Numbered from the stretch's first letter, positions 16,555-28,023 are shown. The stretch is 64,000 nt of DNA from CAZGTQ01 sp964528575 (GCA_964528575.1 CAZGTQ010000272.1:16573-80572); one strand, 5' to 3'. The notes: a model not told the origin generated them from the sequence alone. Program-made: numbers and translations.

Positions 16555-16558
<4 letters not shown>
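15767..16558 (-). CDS. sufC: Fe-S assembly ATPase SufC
   Basis: A 263-residue ABC-type ATPase that drives conformational change of SufBD during cluster assembly. It has the Walker A GPNGSGKST, a Q-loop FQYPVEIPG, the SufC signature FSGGEKKRNEVLQ and the Walker B LAVLDETDSGLD, whose DETDSGLD form is specific to SufC. The ATG at 16558 overlaps the sufB stop; a second ATG 18 bases later (MLKIEDL) is also possible. It carries an Ala-rich C-terminal tail. Confidence 0.97.
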
Positions 16559-18029
<1,471 letters not shown>

Positions 18030-18033
<4 letters not shown>

Positions 18034-18458
18034 GACAGTGTCGGGCTGGCGCTCGGCGCGTGGCGCGCGAGCTCGCTGAGCGGGATCGCGGCGAGGGTGC
18101 GGTGGACGACGGAGCTGAGCCATTGCAGCGGTCCCACGACCGAGCACGTGGTCTCGTAGGCGCACAGGCCGCTCGCCTCGGGGCTGCAGCGGACCAGACC
18201 GAGCGGGCCCTCGAGCGCCTCGATCACGCAGGCGACGGAGATCGCGTCGGCCGGACGGGCGAGGGCGTACCCGCCCCGCGCCCCACGGTGCGAGACGAGG
18301 ATCTTCGCGCGCGCGAGATCCTGCAGGATCTTGCGCACGGCGGGCTCGGGCAGCCGGCTGCGCTGCGCCAGGTCGCGCGCGCTGGTCGGTGCGGCCTCGC
18401 TGCGCGCCAGCTCCGCGAGGAGCGCGAGCCCATGGTCGGTCTGCTTCGCGAGACGCAT
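18030..18458 (-). CDS. Rrf2-family SUF operon regulator
   Basis: A 142-residue Rrf2/IscR-like winged-helix regulator that starts the SUF operon. The DNA-binding domain reads MRLAKQTDHGLALLAELA, then a helix-turn-helix region SARDLAQRSRLPEPAVRKIL, followed by GARGGYALARPA. Three cysteines (VRCSPEASGLC and TTC) are spaced like the cluster-binding cysteines of IscR-type sensors, so it probably reports Fe-S status. I chose the ATG at 18458 because it is the family N-terminus; the open frame extends upstream without homology. A perfect inverted repeat lies 11 bases upstream of this start, consistent with autoregulation. Confidence 0.92.
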
Positions 18459-18468
18459 GGGAGCAAAT

Positions 18469-18485
18469 GGGACGGAATCCGTCCC
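18469..18485. promoter_or_regulatory. Palindromic operator candidate upstream of the SUF operon
   Basis: GGGACGGAATCCGTCCC has perfect 8-base arms around one central base. With flanking AAAT and TTTT the symmetry extends to 12-base arms with one mismatch. It sits 11 bases upstream of the Rrf2-type regulator start, where a dimeric repressor would block transcription of the operon. Binding by that regulator is an inference from position. Confidence 0.65.
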
Positions 18486-18594
18486 TTTTCGAGGCCGGAC
18501 GTCGCCGCGAGCATCCTGGCGCCCGCTGGGGCGCGACGCGAGGCTGCCGCCCTGCGTCTCGCGGCGTCGGGGGCGGCGTGATACACCCAGGGGC

Positions 18595-19275
18595 ATGAGC
18601 TCGACGACGCGACGAGTGCAGCGACCCAGACGCGCCGCGCTGGCGGTGCTGGCGCTGGGACTGGTGGGGGGCGCGGCCCTGCTCGTCCGGCTGGCGCTCC
18701 TCGGGCCGCACGAGCCGCCCGCGCAAGTCGTCGCTCCCGCGCGCCCGCAAGCGCCGATCGCGCGCGACGGCAGCGCTACGCTCGCGCAGGCTCGGGAGGC
18801 GGAGCGGAACGACGTCGTACCGCCGGCCACGGCTCCGGCCGCAGGCGCGAGCGATCTCGTCCCGTCGGCTGCCAGCGGACTGTCGCCCCTGGAGCAGATC
18901 GCGCGCCGCACGCCGATCCCCGACAGCTACTTCGACTCCCTGTACGCCGGGCTCACAGCCGCGGAGCTGCACGCAGCGACGGCCGAGAAGGCCCAGGCGT
19001 ACGGTGCGCGCGCGGGTGCGATCGTGGCCGAGATGGACGCGCAGGGAACCTACGAGCTCCGCCCGCGCGAGGCGGGGAAGGTCGGCATCGGTCTCGGCGA
19101 GTACGCGCTGGCCGGGCTGATCGCGAGCTCGAAGTCGATCCCGCACGACCCGAACATCCGGCTCTACCTCGTCCCCTGCCTCGACTACCCCGACGTCTAC
19201 GACCTGCGGGACGAGTACACCTGGCTCACGAAGAAGACGGGCGGCTACGAGCAGCCATTCACCGCCGTGAAGTGA
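18595..19275 (+). CDS. Hypothetical membrane-anchored protein
   Basis: A 226-residue protein I do not recognise. It has a short basic N-terminus and a single membrane segment (about residues 14-37, VLALGLVGGAALLVRLALL). A Pro/Ala-rich linker of about 65 residues follows and then a compact domain (about 105-226) rich in acidic and aromatic residues, ending in LYLVPCLDYPDVYDLRDEYT and WLTKKTGGYEQPF. The topology suggests an anchored periplasmic domain. It is divergent from the SUF operon; the ATG at 18595 follows GGGG. No function can be proposed from motifs. Confidence 0.7.
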   Translation: MSSTTRRVQRPRRAALAVLALGLVGGAALLVRLALLGPHEPPAQVVAPARPQAPIARDGSATLAQAREAERNDVVPPATAPAAGASDLVPSAASGLSPLEQIARRTPIPDSYFDSLYAGLTAAELHAATAEKAQAYGARAGAIVAEMDAQGTYELRPREAGKVGIGLGEYALAGLIASSKSIPHDPNIRLYLVPCLDYPDVYDLRDEYTWLTKKTGGYEQPFTAVK

Positions 19276-19321
19276 AGCGAGCGGCGGGGGGCGCCGCCCG
19301 CTTCTCGATGGGCTCGGCGAT

Positions 19322-19522
19322 TCAGCGCGCGAGCGACGGGCTCACGCTCCAGCGCTCCTGGATCGCCTTCAGGCCGACGACCTGGTACACGGCGGCGAGG
19401 CCGACGAGCACGTACACGATCTTCGCGAGGACGCTGCCCGCGCCCAGGAGCGCGGCGACGAGGTCGAATTCGAAGAGGCCGACGAGGCCCCAGTCGAGGC
19501 CGCCGACGACGCGGGGCCGTGC
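19322..19522 (-). pseudogene. DUF378-like small membrane protein without a start codon
   Basis: Directly after the stop codon of the coxIV gene, the same frame stays open for 66 codons. It encodes VVGGLDWGLVGLFEFDLVAA, then GSVLAKIVYVLVGLAAVYQ, a clear match to DUF378 proteins, which have two membrane helices and a GxLNWGLVG signature. No ATG, GTG or TTG precedes this motif after the upstream TGA, and the usual first dozen residues are missing. It could be an N-terminally truncated remnant, a gene with an unusual start, or the result of stop-codon read-through or a sequence error. Nothing else is seen in 19276-19522. Confidence 0.6.
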
Positions 19523-19855
19523 TCAGCGCGGCGCGATCGGCGCGAGCGCGGGCGGCGGCTCCGCGCCGTAGATCAGGACGTCGCCGCGCGTGTCGTAGTC
19601 CATCAGCGTGAAGCCGATGAGCAGCACGAGGCCGAGCAGGCCGGCGACGACCGCGACGACCGTCAAGTAGCGCGACCAGCGCAGGTGCATGAAGTAGAGA
19701 CCGACGAGCGCTGCCTTCGTGATCGCGATCGCCAGCGCGATCGCCGTGCCGAAGGCTCCGAAGTCGAAGAACGCCGCCGCGATCGTCGCGCCGGTCAGCA
19801 CGAGCAGCGCGGCGAAGATCACGAGATACAGGCGCGGGCCGGCGTGCTGCGTCAT
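19523..19855 (-). CDS. Cytochrome c oxidase subunit IV (caa3 type)
   Basis: A 110-residue prokaryotic COX subunit IV with three hydrophobic segments. Family features are YLVIFAALLVLTGATIAAAF, then ITKAALVGLYFMHLRWSRYL and a third helix ending at LMDYDTRG. It is an accessory subunit that helps the oxidase assemble. The ATG at 19855 overlaps the stop of subunit III by four bases. It is the last gene of the ACIII-caa3 operon, and a DUF378-like sequence follows in frame after its stop. Confidence 0.92.
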   Translation of the reverse strand: MTQHAGPRLYLVIFAALLVLTGATIAAAFFDFGAFGTAIALAIAITKAALVGLYFMHLRWSRYLTVVAVVAGLLGLVLLIGFTLMDYDTRGDVLIYGAEPPPALAPIAPR

Positions 19856-20538
19856 GGGTGGCGCCCCACGAGATAGAGCAGCGGGAACAGGAAGATCCAC
19901 ACGACGTCGACGAAGTGCCAGTAGAGGCCGAACAGCTCGACGTGCGGGTGGTGCTCGGCGGCGATCTCGCGGCGGCGCAGCTTGACGAGGACCCACGCGA
20001 TCAGCCCGATGCCGATGATCATGTGGAAGGCGTGCAGGCCCGTCATCGCGAAGTAGAGCGCGAAGAAGAGCTGCTCGGGTCCGCCCGGGGCGCCGTCGAA
20101 GCGAAAGTCCGGCCCCGGCACGTGGCCCTCGTGCACCTTGTGCGCGTACTCGACGCCCTTGATCGCGAGGAACACGGCGCCGAGCGCGAGGGTCGCGACC
20201 AGCCAGCCGCCGACCGCGCGCAGCCGGCCGAGCTGCGCCGCGTGGACCGAGAGCGCGACGGTGAGGCTCGAGCCGATCAACACCGCGGTGTTGATGCCGC
20301 CGAGCGCGACGTCGAGGGTCGCGCTCGCCCGCTCGAACGCGTCGGGGTACGACGAGCGGTAGACCGCGTACGCCGCGAACAGGCCGCCGAAGAACAGGAT
20401 CTCCGTCACGAGGAAGACCCACATGCCGAACGACGCGGTCTCGTGCTGCTGGCCGAGATCCTCGAAGTGGTGCTGGAGCCACGGGTCCTCGTGCCCGGCT
20501 GGCGGGAGCGGGTGGAGGTGCGCGTGCGGATCAGACAA
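19852..20538 (-). CDS. coxC: Cytochrome c oxidase subunit III
   Basis: A 228-residue COX III with about five membrane helices. It begins with a His/Pro-rich tail (SDPHAHLHPLPPAGHEDPWL) and then QQHETASFGMWVFLVTEILF, where the FGMWxFLxTE pattern is typical of bacterial subunit III. The C-terminus reads GLYWHFVDVVWIFLFPLLYL. It stabilises the catalytic core and may feed oxygen to it. It overlaps coxI by eight bases and coxIV by four. Confidence 0.95.
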   Translation of the reverse strand: MSDPHAHLHPLPPAGHEDPWLQHHFEDLGQQHETASFGMWVFLVTEILFFGGLFAAYAVYRSSYPDAFERASATLDVALGGINTAVLIGSSLTVALSVHAAQLGRLRAVGGWLVATLALGAVFLAIKGVEYAHKVHEGHVPGPDFRFDGAPGGPEQLFFALYFAMTGLHAFHMIIGIGLIAWVLVKLRRREIAAEHHPHVELFGLYWHFVDVVWIFLFPLLYLVGRHP

Positions 20539-22183
20539 GGGTCGGCTCCCCCGCTCGCTCGTCCGTCTCGAGCTGGTCGTACGCGTACGCCTCGCTCGTC
20601 ACGACCGGCACCTCATCGAAGTTCGACGTCGTCGGCGGCGACGGCGTGGTCCACTCGAGCCCCGTCGCGTCCCACGGATTGGCCGTCGCCTTACGGCCGT
20701 AAGCGAGCGACCAGATCAGGTACGCCATGGGGATCAAGTAGCCGAGCCCGAGGATCGACGCGCCCGCCGACGACATCACGTTCAGGACCTGCCACTCCTC
20801 GGGATAGACGTGGTAGCGCCGCGGCATGCCGAGGTAGCCGAGCAGGAACTGCGGGAAGAACGTCAGGTTGAAACCCGCGAAGACGAGCACGGCGGCGAAG
20901 CGCGCGATCATCTCGGGGTACATGCGGCCGAACATCTTCGGCCACCAGAAGTGGATCCCGCCGAGGTAGCCCATCACCGCGCCGCCGACCATGATGTAGT
21001 GGAAGTGCGCGACGACGAAATACGTGTCGTGCACGTGGCGGTCGACGGCGAGCGTGCCGAGGAAGATCCCGGTGAGTCCGCCGATCGTGAACAGGCCGAT
21101 GAAGCCCATCGCGTACAGCATCGGCGTCTGGAACAGGACCGAGCCCTTGTAGAGCGTGGCGGTCCAGTTGAAGACCTTGACCGCGGACGGGATCGCGACC
21201 GTCATCGTCAGGAAGCTGAAGACGATGCCGGCGTACACCGACTGGCCGCTCACGAACATGTGGTGGCCCCAGACGAGGAAGCCCAGCGCCGCGATCGCGA
21301 GGCTCGAGAATGCGATGAACCTGTAGCCGAAAGCGCGCTTGCGGCTGAAGCACGTGATGAGCTCGCTGACGACGCCCATCGACGGCAGGATCATGATGTA
21401 GACCGCCGGGTGCGAGTAGAACCAGAACAGGTGCTGGAACAGGACCGGGTCGCCGCCGAGAGCGGGGTCGAAGATGCCGATCTGGAAGAGCCGCTCGAGG
21501 CCCACGAGCAAGATCGCGATCGCGAGCACCGGCGTCGCGAGGACCATGATCAGCGCCGTAGCGTAGTGCGACCACACGAACAGCGGCAGCCGGAACCACG
21601 TCAGCCCCGGTGCGCGCATCTTGTGCACCGTGACGATGAAGTTGAGCCCGGTCAGGATCGACGAGAAGCCCGTGATGAACACGCCGATCGCGACCGCCGC
21701 GACGTTCGAGTTCGCGTACGTGCTGCTGTAGGGCGTGTAGAACGTCCAGCCGGTGTCGACGCCGCCGGCGACGAGCGCCCAGAGCGTGAAGAGCCCGCCG
21801 ACTACGAACACGTACCACGAGAGCAGGTTCAGGCGTGGGAACGCGAGGTCGCGCGCTCCCAGCATCATGGGCAGGAGGAAGTTCCCGAGCACCGCCGGGA
21901 TCGACGGGATCAGGAAGAAGAAGACCATGATCACGCCGTGCAGCGTGAACATCTTGTTGTAGGTCTCCGACTGGACCAGATCGCCAGCCGGAGTGAGCAG
22001 CTCGAGGCGGATCAGCACCGCGAACGCGCCGCCGATGAAGAAGAACAGCGTGATCGAGATCAGGTACAGGATCGCGATCCGCTTGTGGTCCTTCGTCAGG
22101 AGCCACGAGCGCCAGCCGTAGTCGGCGTTCAGGTAGTTCGGCCGCGACGCCGCGGCGCTCGCTCCCGCATGCGCGTCGCTCAT
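20531..22183 (-). CDS. coxA: Cytochrome c oxidase subunit I, A2 (YS-motif) type
   Basis: A 550-residue catalytic heme-copper oxidase subunit. The heme a ligand is in FTLHGVIMVFF, CuB ligands in WFYSHPAVY and WGHHMFVSG, and the heme a3/heme a pair in VAHFHYIMVGG. The usual HPEVY glutamate of mitochondrial-like oxidases is absent. FYSHPAVYIMILP instead has the Tyr-Ser pair of A2-type oxidases such as those of Thermus and Rhodothermus, so protons use the YS variant of the D-channel. The ATG at 22183 overlaps the coxII stop. Together with the cytochrome c-fused subunit II it forms a caa3 oxidase, likely fed directly by the ACIII encoded upstream. Confidence 0.97.
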   Translation of the reverse strand: MSDAHAGASAAASRPNYLNADYGWRSWLLTKDHKRIAILYLISITLFFFIGGAFAVLIRLELLTPAGDLVQSETYNKMFTLHGVIMVFFFLIPSIPAVLGNFLLPMMLGARDLAFPRLNLLSWYVFVVGGLFTLWALVAGGVDTGWTFYTPYSSTYANSNVAAVAIGVFITGFSSILTGLNFIVTVHKMRAPGLTWFRLPLFVWSHYATALIMVLATPVLAIAILLVGLERLFQIGIFDPALGGDPVLFQHLFWFYSHPAVYIMILPSMGVVSELITCFSRKRAFGYRFIAFSSLAIAALGFLVWGHHMFVSGQSVYAGIVFSFLTMTVAIPSAVKVFNWTATLYKGSVLFQTPMLYAMGFIGLFTIGGLTGIFLGTLAVDRHVHDTYFVVAHFHYIMVGGAVMGYLGGIHFWWPKMFGRMYPEMIARFAAVLVFAGFNLTFFPQFLLGYLGMPRRYHVYPEEWQVLNVMSSAGASILGLGYLIPMAYLIWSLAYGRKATANPWDATGLEWTTPSPPTTSNFDEVPVVTSEAYAYDQLETDERAGEPTLV

Positions 22184-23124
22184 CGCGTCTCCTCCGCGCC
22201 GGCGAGCGTCCGCAGGTACGCCGCGATCGCCAGGATCTCCGCCTCGCTCAGCTGGCCTCGGTACGTCGGCATGAGCGGCTCGTACCCGCGCACGATCTGC
22301 GCCGACGGCCACACGATCGATGCGCGCACGTACTCTGCGTCGAACGTGACGGTGTCGCCGCTCTCGAGCGCGACCTCCGTGCCGAACCGGCCGTGCAGGC
22401 TCGGCCCGCGCGGCCCGTCCTGTGCCGCGTGGCACGTGTCGCAGCGCAGCGTCGCGAAGAGCCGCTCTCCGGTCGCCACCGGCGTCTCGCCCGCGATCGT
22501 CCCCTCGAGCCAGCGCTCGTAGTTGCCCGGCTCCATGACGAACACGCGGCCGATCATCTCCGAGTGCTTCGTACCGCAGTACTCGGCGCAGAACAGGTCG
22601 TACGTGCCGACCTTCGTCGGCTCGAACCAGAGCGAGCTGTAGCGTCCCGGCAGGACGTCCTGCTTCGTGCGGAACGCCGGGATGAAGAAGCTGTGGATCA
22701 CGTCCTCGGACGTCAGGGTCATCACGATCGGCGTGTTCACGGGCACGTGCATCTCGTTGATCTCGCGCTGACCCGTCGGGTGCTGGATCCGCCACATCCA
22801 CTGCTTGCCCGTCGCGCTGAACGCGAGCGCGTCGGCGGGCGGTCGGGACGTGCGGAAGAAGACGATCGCGCCGGCCGCGAAGAACGCGAGCACGATGCCG
22901 AACGGGATCAGCGTCCACAGGAGCTCGAGCGAGAGCGAGCCCGCCACGTGCACCGCCCGCGGGCCGATCTTCGCGCGCCGGTAGCGCACGCCGAACGTCA
23001 CGAGCAGCGCGCAGATCAACACGGAGAAGAACGTGCTGACCCCGACGAGCGCGAAGTAGATCCAGTCGACCTCGGCCGCGAACGACGACGCCTGCTCGGG
23101 GAACAGCGGCAGGTCCTGGACCAT
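22180..23124 (-). CDS. coxB: Cytochrome c oxidase subunit II fused to cytochrome c (caa3)
   Basis: A 314-residue subunit II with two N-terminal membrane helices (about 20-45 and 60-85), a cupredoxin domain with the CuA site CAEYCGTKHSEM, and a C-terminal cytochrome c domain with CDTCH and a likely Met ligand in PLMPTYRG. The fused cytochrome defines the caa3 class, which does not need a separate soluble cytochrome c. The ATG at 23124 overlaps the stop of the SCO gene by one base. RTKQDVLPGRYSSLWFEP is a conserved COX II stretch. Confidence 0.96.
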   Translation of the reverse strand: MVQDLPLFPEQASSFAAEVDWIYFALVGVSTFFSVLICALLVTFGVRYRRAKIGPRAVHVAGSLSLELLWTLIPFGIVLAFFAAGAIVFFRTSRPPADALAFSATGKQWMWRIQHPTGQREINEMHVPVNTPIVMTLTSEDVIHSFFIPAFRTKQDVLPGRYSSLWFEPTKVGTYDLFCAEYCGTKHSEMIGRVFVMEPGNYERWLEGTIAGETPVATGERLFATLRCDTCHAAQDGPRGPSLHGRFGTEVALESGDTVTFDAEYVRASIVWPSAQIVRGYEPLMPTYRGQLSEAEILAIAAYLRTLAGAEETR

Positions 23125-23924
23125 CAGGAGCGCCCCTCCCTCGCTGCGATCCGCTCGCGCCGCAGCGAACGGAAGACGAACGCCCCGAGCGCGACGACCG
23201 TCAGCACGCCGAGCCCGCGCAGCGAGCTGACGATCGCCAACCCGTACTTCCCCGTCGTCGGGTCGTACGCGTAGCACAAGAGCAGCACCTGGTCGACGAG
23301 CGAGCCCACCTCGCCCTCCGACGCCTCGACGAGCGACAGCCGCAGGTCGCGCGGCCCGTACTCGACGCCGAGCAGGTAGCGCGACACCACGCCGTCCGGC
23401 GTCGCGACGACGATGCCGCTCGCGTGCGCGTACTCGCCGCTGCGCTCGTCGTAGACGTAGCGGAAGCCGACCGCCGACGCGACGGCGTCGATCGCGGCCT
23501 TCTCGCCCGTCAGGAAGTGCACCGCGTCGCCGGCGTCCGGCCGCTCGAGCGCGTCGAGGAAGCGTCTTTCGTTCGCCGCGGCGAGCTCGGGCCCCTCGCC
23601 GGGATCGATGCTCACGAACACGACTTCGTAGTCGCTCCCCGGCTCGAGCGTGACCACCCGCAGCGCGTCGAGCACGCCGTTCGTGACGAGCGTGCAGAGC
23701 ATCGGGCACTCGTAATAGACGAGCGCGAGCACGACCGGCCGCTCGTCGAAGAGCTCGCCGAGCACGACCGTCGCGCCCGTCTCGTCGCGCAGCGTCGTCT
23801 CGAGCGGAATGCGCTCGCCCAGCCGCTGATCGATGCCGACGCCGCGCGTCGGATCGTCCGCGGGCGTCTGCGCGCGCGGCGCGGGCGCGGACGCGAGCGC
23901 GAGTGCAAGCAGCGCGCCGATCAC
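23124..23924 (-). CDS. SCO1/SenC copper chaperone
   Basis: A 266-residue thioredoxin-fold SCO protein for loading the CuA centre. A signal-like N-terminus (ALLALALASAPAPRAQ) exposes it to the periplasm. The copper ligands are CPMLC and a distal His in YAHASGIVVATPDG. A C-terminal hydrophobic segment (about 240-258) gives it a second possible anchor. The GTG start at 23924 has a good GGAGGAC Shine-Dalgarno and overlaps the preceding stop. Its position directly before coxB fits its job in oxidase assembly. Confidence 0.92.
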   Translation of the reverse strand: MIGALLALALASAPAPRAQTPADDPTRGVGIDQRLGERIPLETTLRDETGATVVLGELFDERPVVLALVYYECPMLCTLVTNGVLDALRVVTLEPGSDYEVVFVSIDPGEGPELAAANERRFLDALERPDAGDAVHFLTGEKAAIDAVASAVGFRYVYDERSGEYAHASGIVVATPDGVVSRYLLGVEYGPRDLRLSLVEASEGEVGSLVDQVLLLCYAYDPTTGKYGLAIVSSLRGLGVLTVVALGAFVFRSLRRERIAAREGRS

Positions 23925-24307
23925 CGTCCGTCCTCCGGCTCGCGCGAACCGAGCCCGCGCTCGAGGACGAGCTCCATCGCGCGCTCGATCGGCACGCGCA
24001 CGATCCCCGCGTCCCGGTCGACCCAGCCGTACGTCGTCAGCAGTTGCTCGTGCGCGTCGCGGTACTCGACGAGATCGGCGCGCGGGTTCCTCTGCAGGAG
24101 CGGTCCGTGCGGCGGCACGGCGGCCCAGCTCCAGCGCTCGGCCGCCTCGTCCGCGCGGGTCGCGCGGCGCTCGAGGCCCGGCACGACGAGCTCTGCCACG
24201 CCGACCCCGAGCAGGCACAGGAGCACGAGGGCGACGCCGAGCATCACGAGCGGGCGCAGCGCGGCGTCCGAGGTCTCGTACCCCCTGCGAATCGTCGGCT
24301 CGGTCAC
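23921..24307 (-). CDS. Small membrane protein of the ACIII-oxidase operon
   Basis: A 128-residue protein with one membrane helix (about 18-42) and a periplasmic tail. The tail contains VEYRDAHEQLLTTYGWVDRD, then AGIVRVPIERAMELVLERGL, a pattern I associate with small proteins encoded between actF and sco in ACIII operons, although I cannot name a function. The GTG start overlaps the actF stop (GTGA) and the stop overlaps the sco start, so it is translationally coupled on both sides and is likely needed for assembly or coupling of the two complexes. Confidence 0.75.
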   Translation of the reverse strand: MTEPTIRRGYETSDAALRPLVMLGVALVLLCLLGVGVAELVVPGLERRATRADEAAERWSWAAVPPHGPLLQRNPRADLVEYRDAHEQLLTTYGWVDRDAGIVRVPIERAMELVLERGLGSREPEDGR

Positions 24308-25494
24308 GGTCGGTGGGGGACGGGGGACGGCTCGAGGTCGCCGTGCGGCTGCTGCGTGCGCGGCAGGAGCAGCGGGCGCGCCTCGAGCTGGCGGGTGAAG
24401 AACGCGAACCACAGGCCGGCGAGGGCGAGCGTCACGGCGACGTCCATCCAATGGACGGTGAGGTCGGCGGGGTGGAACGCGGGCGCGACGTACCAGAGCG
24501 CGTCGATCCAGCGCATCGCGAGCAGGAGCACTGCGATCGCGGCGAGCGCGCGTCGGTTGCGCTTCACGGCGCGCGAAAGCAGGACGAGGAACGGCAGCGC
24601 GAAGTGGAACGCGATCAGGACGTTCGCGACCCACTGCCAGCCGCCGCGCGTGCGCGCGAGGTACCACGGGATCTCCTCGAGCACGTTGGCCGACCAGATC
24701 AGCAGGTACTGCGAGAAGTTGACGTACGCCCAGAGGAACACGCTCGCGAACATCAGCTTGCCGACGTCGTGCAAGCGCTCGGGCGTCGCGACCGACGCGA
24801 GCGGCTCGTGGCGCGCGAGCTGCGACGAGACGACGATCGCGAACGCGAACGCCGTCAGACCCTGGCCGACGATCCAGATCACGCCGTAGATGCTCGAGAA
24901 CCAGTGCGGCTCGAGGGACATCGCCCAGTCGAACGACGCGAAGCTCATCGTCAGCGCGTACGCCCCCAGCGCGAACGCGGCGATCGTGCGCTGCCGGTGC
25001 ACGAGGCGCACGTCGTCGGTTTCGTCCTGGCGGGCCGAGAGCCGGTCCTGCACGCGCATCAGCCCGATCCAGACGGCGAAGTACAGCACCGCGCGGCCGA
25101 TGAAGAACGGCACGTTCAGGTACGGCTGCTTGTGCTGGAGCAGCGCGTCGTGCTCGACGACCTCCGCGTGCGTCCACTCGTAGAGGTCGTGCAGCCCCAG
25201 CGCGATCGGCAGGAACAGGAGCGCGAGCAGCGGCAGCGTGCGCGCCGCCGCCTCCATCACGCGGCGCACGGGCATGCCCCAGCCGCCGCCGGTCATCGCG
25301 TGGATCTGCGCGACCGCGAAGCTCCCGAGCGGGATGCCGAGCAGGAACAGGAACGCGAGCAGGTACGAGCGGAAGAGCTGCTGGACGTCGAAGATCGCGC
25401 CGATCGCGGACAGCGCCGCGAAGACGGCGGCCGCGACGAGGGCGCGCCTGCGCGCGCGGGCGAGCCGCTCGGCGACCGGCGGGGGCAGGCTCAC
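24304..25494 (-). CDS. actF: Alternative Complex III subunit ActF
   Basis: A 396-residue polytopic membrane protein with about ten helices, a paralogue of ActC (NrfD fold) in Alternative Complex III. Recognisable pieces are YLLAFLFLLGIPLGSFAVAQ, SFASFDWAMSLEPHWFSSIY and VNFSQYLLIWSANVLEEIPW, all characteristic of ActF. The GTG start overlaps actE. It forms part of the membrane module that oxidises menaquinol. The C-terminal tail is Pro-rich. Confidence 0.93.
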   Translation of the reverse strand: MSLPPPVAERLARARRRALVAAAVFAALSAIGAIFDVQQLFRSYLLAFLFLLGIPLGSFAVAQIHAMTGGGWGMPVRRVMEAAARTLPLLALLFLPIALGLHDLYEWTHAEVVEHDALLQHKQPYLNVPFFIGRAVLYFAVWIGLMRVQDRLSARQDETDDVRLVHRQRTIAAFALGAYALTMSFASFDWAMSLEPHWFSSIYGVIWIVGQGLTAFAFAIVVSSQLARHEPLASVATPERLHDVGKLMFASVFLWAYVNFSQYLLIWSANVLEEIPWYLARTRGGWQWVANVLIAFHFALPFLVLLSRAVKRNRRALAAIAVLLLAMRWIDALWYVAPAFHPADLTVHWMDVAVTLALAGLWFAFFTRQLEARPLLLPRTQQPHGDLEPSPVPHRP

Positions 25495-26066
25495 CGGGCC
25501 GCCTCCAGCTCCGCGCGCGCCTCGGTCGGCACGTCGGCGAGCGTCGCGCTCCGGCTCGTCTGCAGCACGCGTACGTACGCCGCGATCGCCCACCGGTCCG
25601 GCGCCGGGACGCGGTCCTCGTACGAGTACATCCGCCCGAAGCCGTTCGCGATCACGTCGACGAAGTAGCCCGGCGGCTGGTCGACGAGCCGCTGCTCGTG
25701 GAACGACGCCGGCCGCGCGAATCCGCGCTGCACGACGACGCCGTCGGCGTCGCCGCCGGGCCCGTGGCAGACGGCGCAGTAGATGTCGTAGCGCTCCCGC
25801 CCGCGCTCGAGCACCTCGCGCGTCACCGGGAACGGGTACGTGTCGGCGAGCTCGCCGCCGACGCGACCGAGGAGCAGGTGCTCGTCGGCGTGGAGCCTGC
25901 CGCGCGCCACGGTGCCCGGGACCTGGGGGCGCATCGCGCGGCCGTCCTCGAAGAGCGTCGAGCGCTCGTACGCCTCGTACTTCGGCTGGTCGTGCATGTC
26001 CTGCCGGCACGCGGCGAGCGCGGACAGGACGAGGACCGCGGCGAGGATCGGTGCGGCCGCTCTCAC
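25491..26066 (-). CDS. actE: Alternative Complex III monoheme cytochrome ActE
   Basis: A 191-residue lipoprotein cytochrome c. The signal ends in LSALAAC, followed by RQDMHDQPKYEAYE, a stretch shared by ActE proteins. The heme motif CAVCHGPGG lies at about 97-101, with the start of the cytochrome fold at RERYDIYC and a likely Met ligand in NGFGRMYSYEDRVP. It carries electrons out of ACIII, probably straight to the cytochrome c domain of CoxB. The GTG start overlaps actD by four bases. Confidence 0.93.
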   Translation of the reverse strand: MRAAAPILAAVLVLSALAACRQDMHDQPKYEAYERSTLFEDGRAMRPQVPGTVARGRLHADEHLLLGRVGGELADTYPFPVTREVLERGRERYDIYCAVCHGPGGDADGVVVQRGFARPASFHEQRLVDQPPGYFVDVIANGFGRMYSYEDRVPAPDRWAIAAYVRVLQTSRSATLADVPTEARAELEAAR

Positions 26067-26604
26067 GCCGGGACCTCCGCGACGTTGAGCGAGCGGCTGC
26101 CCTCGAGCAGAGCGCGCGTCGCGACGGGATCGAACGCGGCGTCGCGCGCGAGGATCATCAGGAAGAAGCGGTTGCGGCTCGCGAGCTCGAAGAGCGGCAC
26201 GTCGAACACCGGGTGGTGCGGCCGCGGCAACCCGTTCAGAGCGAGCATGCCGAAGACGGCGGCGAGCGCGGCGAAGAGGATCGTCGTCTCGAACGTGATC
26301 ACGAGGAACGCGGGCCACGAGTTGTACGGCCGGCCCCCGACGCGGATCGGGTAGTCGACCGCCGACGTCCAGTACTGCAGGCCGTAGCCGACGAGCGCGC
26401 CGATCACGCCGCCGGCGAGGACGATGAACGGCAGAGCGTTGCGGTGGCCGATCGCGTGCGCGACCTCCTCGACCGGCAGCGGGGTGTACGCCTCCATGAC
26501 GACGTGCCCGGCGTCCTTGGCCGCGTGGACGGCGTCGAGCAGGTCGTGCTCGTCCGCGTACTCGGCGAGCAGCCCGTACAGTCCGCGCTCGCGGCGGTGC
26601 AGGC

Positions 26605-26608
<4 letters not shown>
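26063..26608 (-). CDS. actD: Alternative Complex III subunit ActD (DUF3341)
   Basis: A 181-residue DUF3341 protein: a soluble ferredoxin-like N-terminal half (GLYGLLAEYADEHDLLDAVH) followed by two membrane helices (about 60-80 and 100-125). DYPIRVGGRPYNSWPAFLVI and ASRNRFFLMILARD are typical of ActD. It is a peripheral membrane subunit without cofactors. GTG start and four-base overlaps on both sides. Confidence 0.92.
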
Positions 26609-28020
<1,412 letters not shown>

Positions 28021-28023
28021 CGT

